Assembly (NCBI GenBank): GCA_043819035.1
Contig: JBDRFD010000059.1
Location: 1 to 31,431, forward strand
Length of the DNA stretch: 31,431 bases
Source: UBA2144 sp043819035
GTDB lineage: Bacteria; Patescibacteriota; Gracilibacteria; Peribacterales; Peribacteraceae
Direction: 5' to 3'
Shown: positions 29,328 to 31,431 of the stretch, piece by piece
Layout: each line of letters starts with the position of its first letter
Position numbering within the stretch: the first letter of the stretch is position 1
Made by a program: the position numbers and the translations under genes
Notes under the pieces: generated by a model
Seen by the model: the letters and a program-made list of their open reading frames with translations, nothing else
What the model was told of the DNA's origin: nothing
The model's database searches: none

Positions 29328-30983
29328 ATGCAATTTACACCCTGCCAATCCAAGGCTTTGCACCTGCTTAATGGCACCGAGAATATATTTCTGACCGGTG
29401 CCGCGGGGACAGGTAAGAGCTTTTTGTTGCAGCAATATCTGAACGGAAAAGGTCGAAAAGAATATCCGGTTCTGGCAAGTACCGGTGCGGCGGCCGTTAT
29501 TGTTGATGGGCGGACATTCCATAGCTTCTTTGGATTGGGAATCATGGAAGGAGGAAAAGATGCGACTGTTGTACGCGCTCTAAAAAGCCGGCAGCTCTGG
29601 AATCGCCTGCAACGCGCAGAGTGCATTGTGATAGATGAAGTCTCGATGCTTTCTGGTGAAACAGTTGCAACAGCGGAGGAGATTGCACGATGTGCCAGAG
29701 GAAATTCCGAGCCCTGGGGCGGAGTAAGAATTATTGCCGTTGGTGACTTTGCACAGTTGCCTCCGGTGCAAAAGGATGGTGGGGAGAAGGATTGGGCATT
29801 CCTGCATCCGGCGTGGGAACAAAGCCAATTTCAGCCTGTATTTCTGCATACGGCCGTTCGGACAAATGAGCCTAAGCTGCTTGATGTTCTCCGGTGTGTG
29901 CGGGAAGGAATTGTGAACGACGAGGTTCGAGCATTCTTAAAAAGTCGCATGGCTCCTTCGAATCCTGAATTTAACGGAACCAGATTGTTTCCACATCGCT
30001 CATCGGCCGATCATTACAATATGCAAAAGCTTAATTCTTTACCGGGTAATCAGCAGGAATTCGAAACGTATTACGAGGGCGGGGGAAGGCATGTTGAACA
30101 ACTCAAGAAACAATGCCCCATCCCCGAGATTCTTTATCTTAAAACCGGTGCGTTGGTCATGTTCCGGAAAAACGATACGTCATTTCCGTACAGATACGTT
30201 AACGGGAGCCTTGGGAAAGTAACAAGTATGGATAGTGATTGCATCTTTGTCTGTCTGCTGGATGGTACTCAGGTGGATGTTCACCGCGAGGAATTTTCTT
30301 TGCTCGACGGCAATGGAACAATTCGCGCACGCGCCGAAAATTTTCCTATTACTCTTGCCTGGGCATCTACGATACATAAAGCACAGGGGGCATCCATAGA
30401 CCGGTTGATGGTAAGCATGAGCGGTTTGTGGGAATCCGGACATGCATATGTTGCTCTAAGCAGAGCACGATCCGAGAAGGGTCTCTTTATAGAGGCCTGG
30501 GATGAAGAGAGTATCTTTACAGAATCTGCTGTTCAGGAATTTTATGAATCTGTTCAATCGCAATGGGAACAAAAGGCCTCCACATTATCCGCTACACCTC
30601 CAATGCAGCCAAAGCCGTCATCGCTTTCTCGCGATCGGATACGTGGTTCAAAAAAAAGTACGATACCCAATTACATTCAAACAGAGGCGCTTCTTAAGGA
30701 ACGGCTTTCGATCAGGGAAATTGCCGAGAAACTTGGTTGGAAAGATGGAACGATCATCAATCACATTGAACGATTGGTAACGGAAGGACGAGCACCGGAC
30801 ATTTCATACCTCCATCCGCCACCTCAGAATTTTATGGAAATAAAAAAGCTGTTTGATTTACACGGTACAGAAGCATTAAAACCTGTGCATGATGATTTGA
30901 AAGGGAAGTATTCATATGATGATATAAGACTTGTTAGAGCCTTTCTATTAGAAGAACAGAAGAAGGAAGCGGTTCCGTTTTAA
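29328..30983 (+). CDS. PIF1/RecD-like superfamily 1B DNA helicase with C-terminal HTH
   Basis: 551 residues; a 5'-3' DNA helicase of the PIF1/RecD2 type. Seen: Q-like start FTPCQSKALHLL, Walker A GAAGTGKS (24-31), Walker B VIDEVSM with D103-E104, motif III VGDFAQLPPV (138-147), then TIHKAQG (348-354) and YVALSRAR (374-381), motifs V and VI. A Pro/Ser linker (about 418-445) leads to an HTH region, LSIREIAEKLGWKDGTIINHIERL (460-483), like the HTH_40 domain found on such helicases. It may resolve G-quadruplexes or stalled forks; a G-quadruplex motif occurs at 14565-14589, but no direct link is shown. Confidence 0.92.
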   Translation: MQFTPCQSKALHLLNGTENIFLTGAAGTGKSFLLQQYLNGKGRKEYPVLASTGAAAVIVDGRTFHSFFGLGIMEGGKDATVVRALKSRQLWNRLQRAECIVIDEVSMLSGETVATAEEIARCARGNSEPWGGVRIIAVGDFAQLPPVQKDGGEKDWAFLHPAWEQSQFQPVFLHTAVRTNEPKLLDVLRCVREGIVNDEVRAFLKSRMAPSNPEFNGTRLFPHRSSADHYNMQKLNSLPGNQQEFETYYEGGGRHVEQLKKQCPIPEILYLKTGALVMFRKNDTSFPYRYVNGSLGKVTSMDSDCIFVCLLDGTQVDVHREEFSLLDGNGTIRARAENFPITLAWASTIHKAQGASIDRLMVSMSGLWESGHAYVALSRARSEKGLFIEAWDEESIFTESAVQEFYESVQSQWEQKASTLSATPPMQPKPSSLSRDRIRGSKKSTIPNYIQTEALLKERLSIREIAEKLGWKDGTIINHIERLVTEGRAPDISYLHPPPQNFMEIKKLFDLHGTEALKPVHDDLKGKYSYDDIRLVRAFLLEEQKKEAVPF

Positions 30984-30999
30984 TTCTAGGAATCATCCA

Positions 31000-31251
31000 T
31001 CATCCGTTTCCATTTGTAAGCCTCTTATTTCGCCTGCGTACAACATTACGCTTGATTCGTTTGGCTTCGGAAGATGTTGTGCTAAAGAACATTTTCTCCG
31101 TCTCTTTCGAAACAGGTACTATCTCTCCAATGGGATGACCACGATATAGTAGAACATAACATTCACCACGTTTCAGTCCGTTGCGTACTTTTGGAACGTT
31201 TCGCCGAAGATCAAGGGTTGAGATGGCTATAGGCTTCTTATGATTAGGCAT
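31000..31251 (-). CDS. Phd/YefM-family antitoxin
   Basis: 83 residues. ISTLDLRRNVPKVRNGLKRGECYVLLYRGHPIGEIVPV is the Phd/YefM fold (a DNA-binding dimer whose C-terminus neutralises a toxin such as Doc, RelE or VapC). The C-terminus is strongly basic (AKRIKRNVVRRRNKRL), unlike many antitoxins. No toxin gene follows it: the next gene is the convergent helicase, 17 bp away. It may be solitary, act on a distant toxin, or regulate its own and other promoters. A promoter and 23-bp direct repeats lie upstream (31281-31356), fitting autoregulation. Confidence 0.8.
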   Translation of the reverse strand: MPNHKKPIAISTLDLRRNVPKVRNGLKRGECYVLLYRGHPIGEIVPVSKETEKMFFSTTSSEAKRIKRNVVRRRNKRLTNGNG

Positions 31252-31280
31252 GGACTGATTGTAACAGAAATGAAGTTATA

Positions 31281-31308
31281 AGTATAGTTATAGTCTTGTC
31301 TCACGCAA
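31281..31308 (-). promoter_or_regulatory. Promoter of the Phd-type antitoxin
   Basis: Minus strand TTGCGT (31308-31303), a 16-bp spacer, TATACT (31286-31281). The -35 lies inside the first 23-bp direct repeat. Confidence 0.5.
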
Positions 31309-31356
31309 AATGATCATGAAACAGCATCCGGTTTCTCACGCAAAATGATCATGAAA
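31299..31356. repeat. Two exact 23-bp direct repeats upstream of the antitoxin
   Basis: Copies at 31299-31321 and 31334-31356, both beginning TCTCACGCAAAATGATCATG; a 12-bp spacer, period 35. Each contains the palindrome ATGATCAT. An inverted repeat CATAGGGA/TCCCTATG follows at 31362-31389. The position over the -35 suggests an operator; two copies are too few to call a CRISPR array. Confidence 0.75.
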
Positions 31357-31431
31357 TGAGCCATAGGGACACATACTTCGTTCCCTATGACCACTATGTT
31401 CGATGACAGCAATATCCGCTCCATTTCAGAT

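Noticed and set aside
31299..31356. CRISPR array
   Set aside because: Only two repeats with a 12-bp spacer, no cas gene; the position over a promoter fits an operator better.

Overview
The window looks like chromosome of a bacterium with a compact genome and the standard genetic code (TGA ends many genes, including typA). Short intergenic gaps, overlapping or coupled genes, few clear Shine-Dalgarno sequences, several near-leaderless promoters and many short GC-rich palindromic repeats suggest a member of the Candidate Phyla Radiation (Patescibacteria), perhaps near Peribacteria/Peregrinibacteria. That placement is inference from style and gene content; there is no rRNA or ribosomal-protein gene here to settle it.

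Layout. 1-2113 (minus): the ATP-grasp-type subunit of ATP-citrate lyase, a stand-alone RNA polymerase alpha-CTD-like protein, and a small coiled-coil protein bracketed by two copies of a 31-bp hairpin repeat. 2131-10349 (minus): a copper/metal resistance operon led by a CsoR repressor, followed by two small exported Met/His-rich proteins, an RND adaptor, a CusA-type RND pump, a Cu/Zn efflux-type permease and a DsbA-like thiol oxidoreductase. 10364-10986 (minus): a RelB/DinJ-YafQ toxin-antitoxin pair with operator repeats. 10993-14499 (minus): a Gmad2/GerMN lipoprotein, a 34-residue membrane protein, uracil phosphoribosyltransferase, and an unrecognised 601-residue helical protein coupled to it. 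14804-17329: a TrmB-type regulator followed by a ZIP transporter (plus), convergent with a CNNM/CBS protein (minus). 17330-19851 (plus): tRNA-Asn with tandemly duplicated 5' flank, a class II Fic protein behind a perfect inverted repeat, and an aspartate/glutamate racemase whose leader contains an intrinsic terminator directly before the start codon. 19991-25075: a metal/redox cluster (YibE/F, two ZIP transporters, DUF5320, DUF134, a thioredoxin-CcdA fusion, a Nudix hydrolase). 25337-26559: a nucleotidyltransferase with a coupled 58-residue partner and an unknown gene. 26899-30983 (plus): typA, a repeat-filled gap, and a PIF1/RecD-like helicase with a C-terminal HTH. 31000-31308 (minus): a Phd-type antitoxin without a visible toxin.

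How it fits together: metal handling dominates. CsoR should sense Cu(I) and release the export operon, while three ZIP importers, YibE/F, DUF5320 and a CcdA-type redox protein lie elsewhere. Three transcription units of the second cluster share a 17-bp sequence around GAAYATWTACCCATAWT, which suggests one regulator for them; the DUF134 protein encoded there is the obvious candidate. The most unusual observations are (1) the attenuator-like leader of the racemase, (2) that 17-bp motif, and (3) two places, typA and tRNA-Asn, where a palindromic repeat sits between a duplicated 5' fragment of the gene and the intact gene. No CRISPR array, IS transposase, rRNA or prophage was seen.
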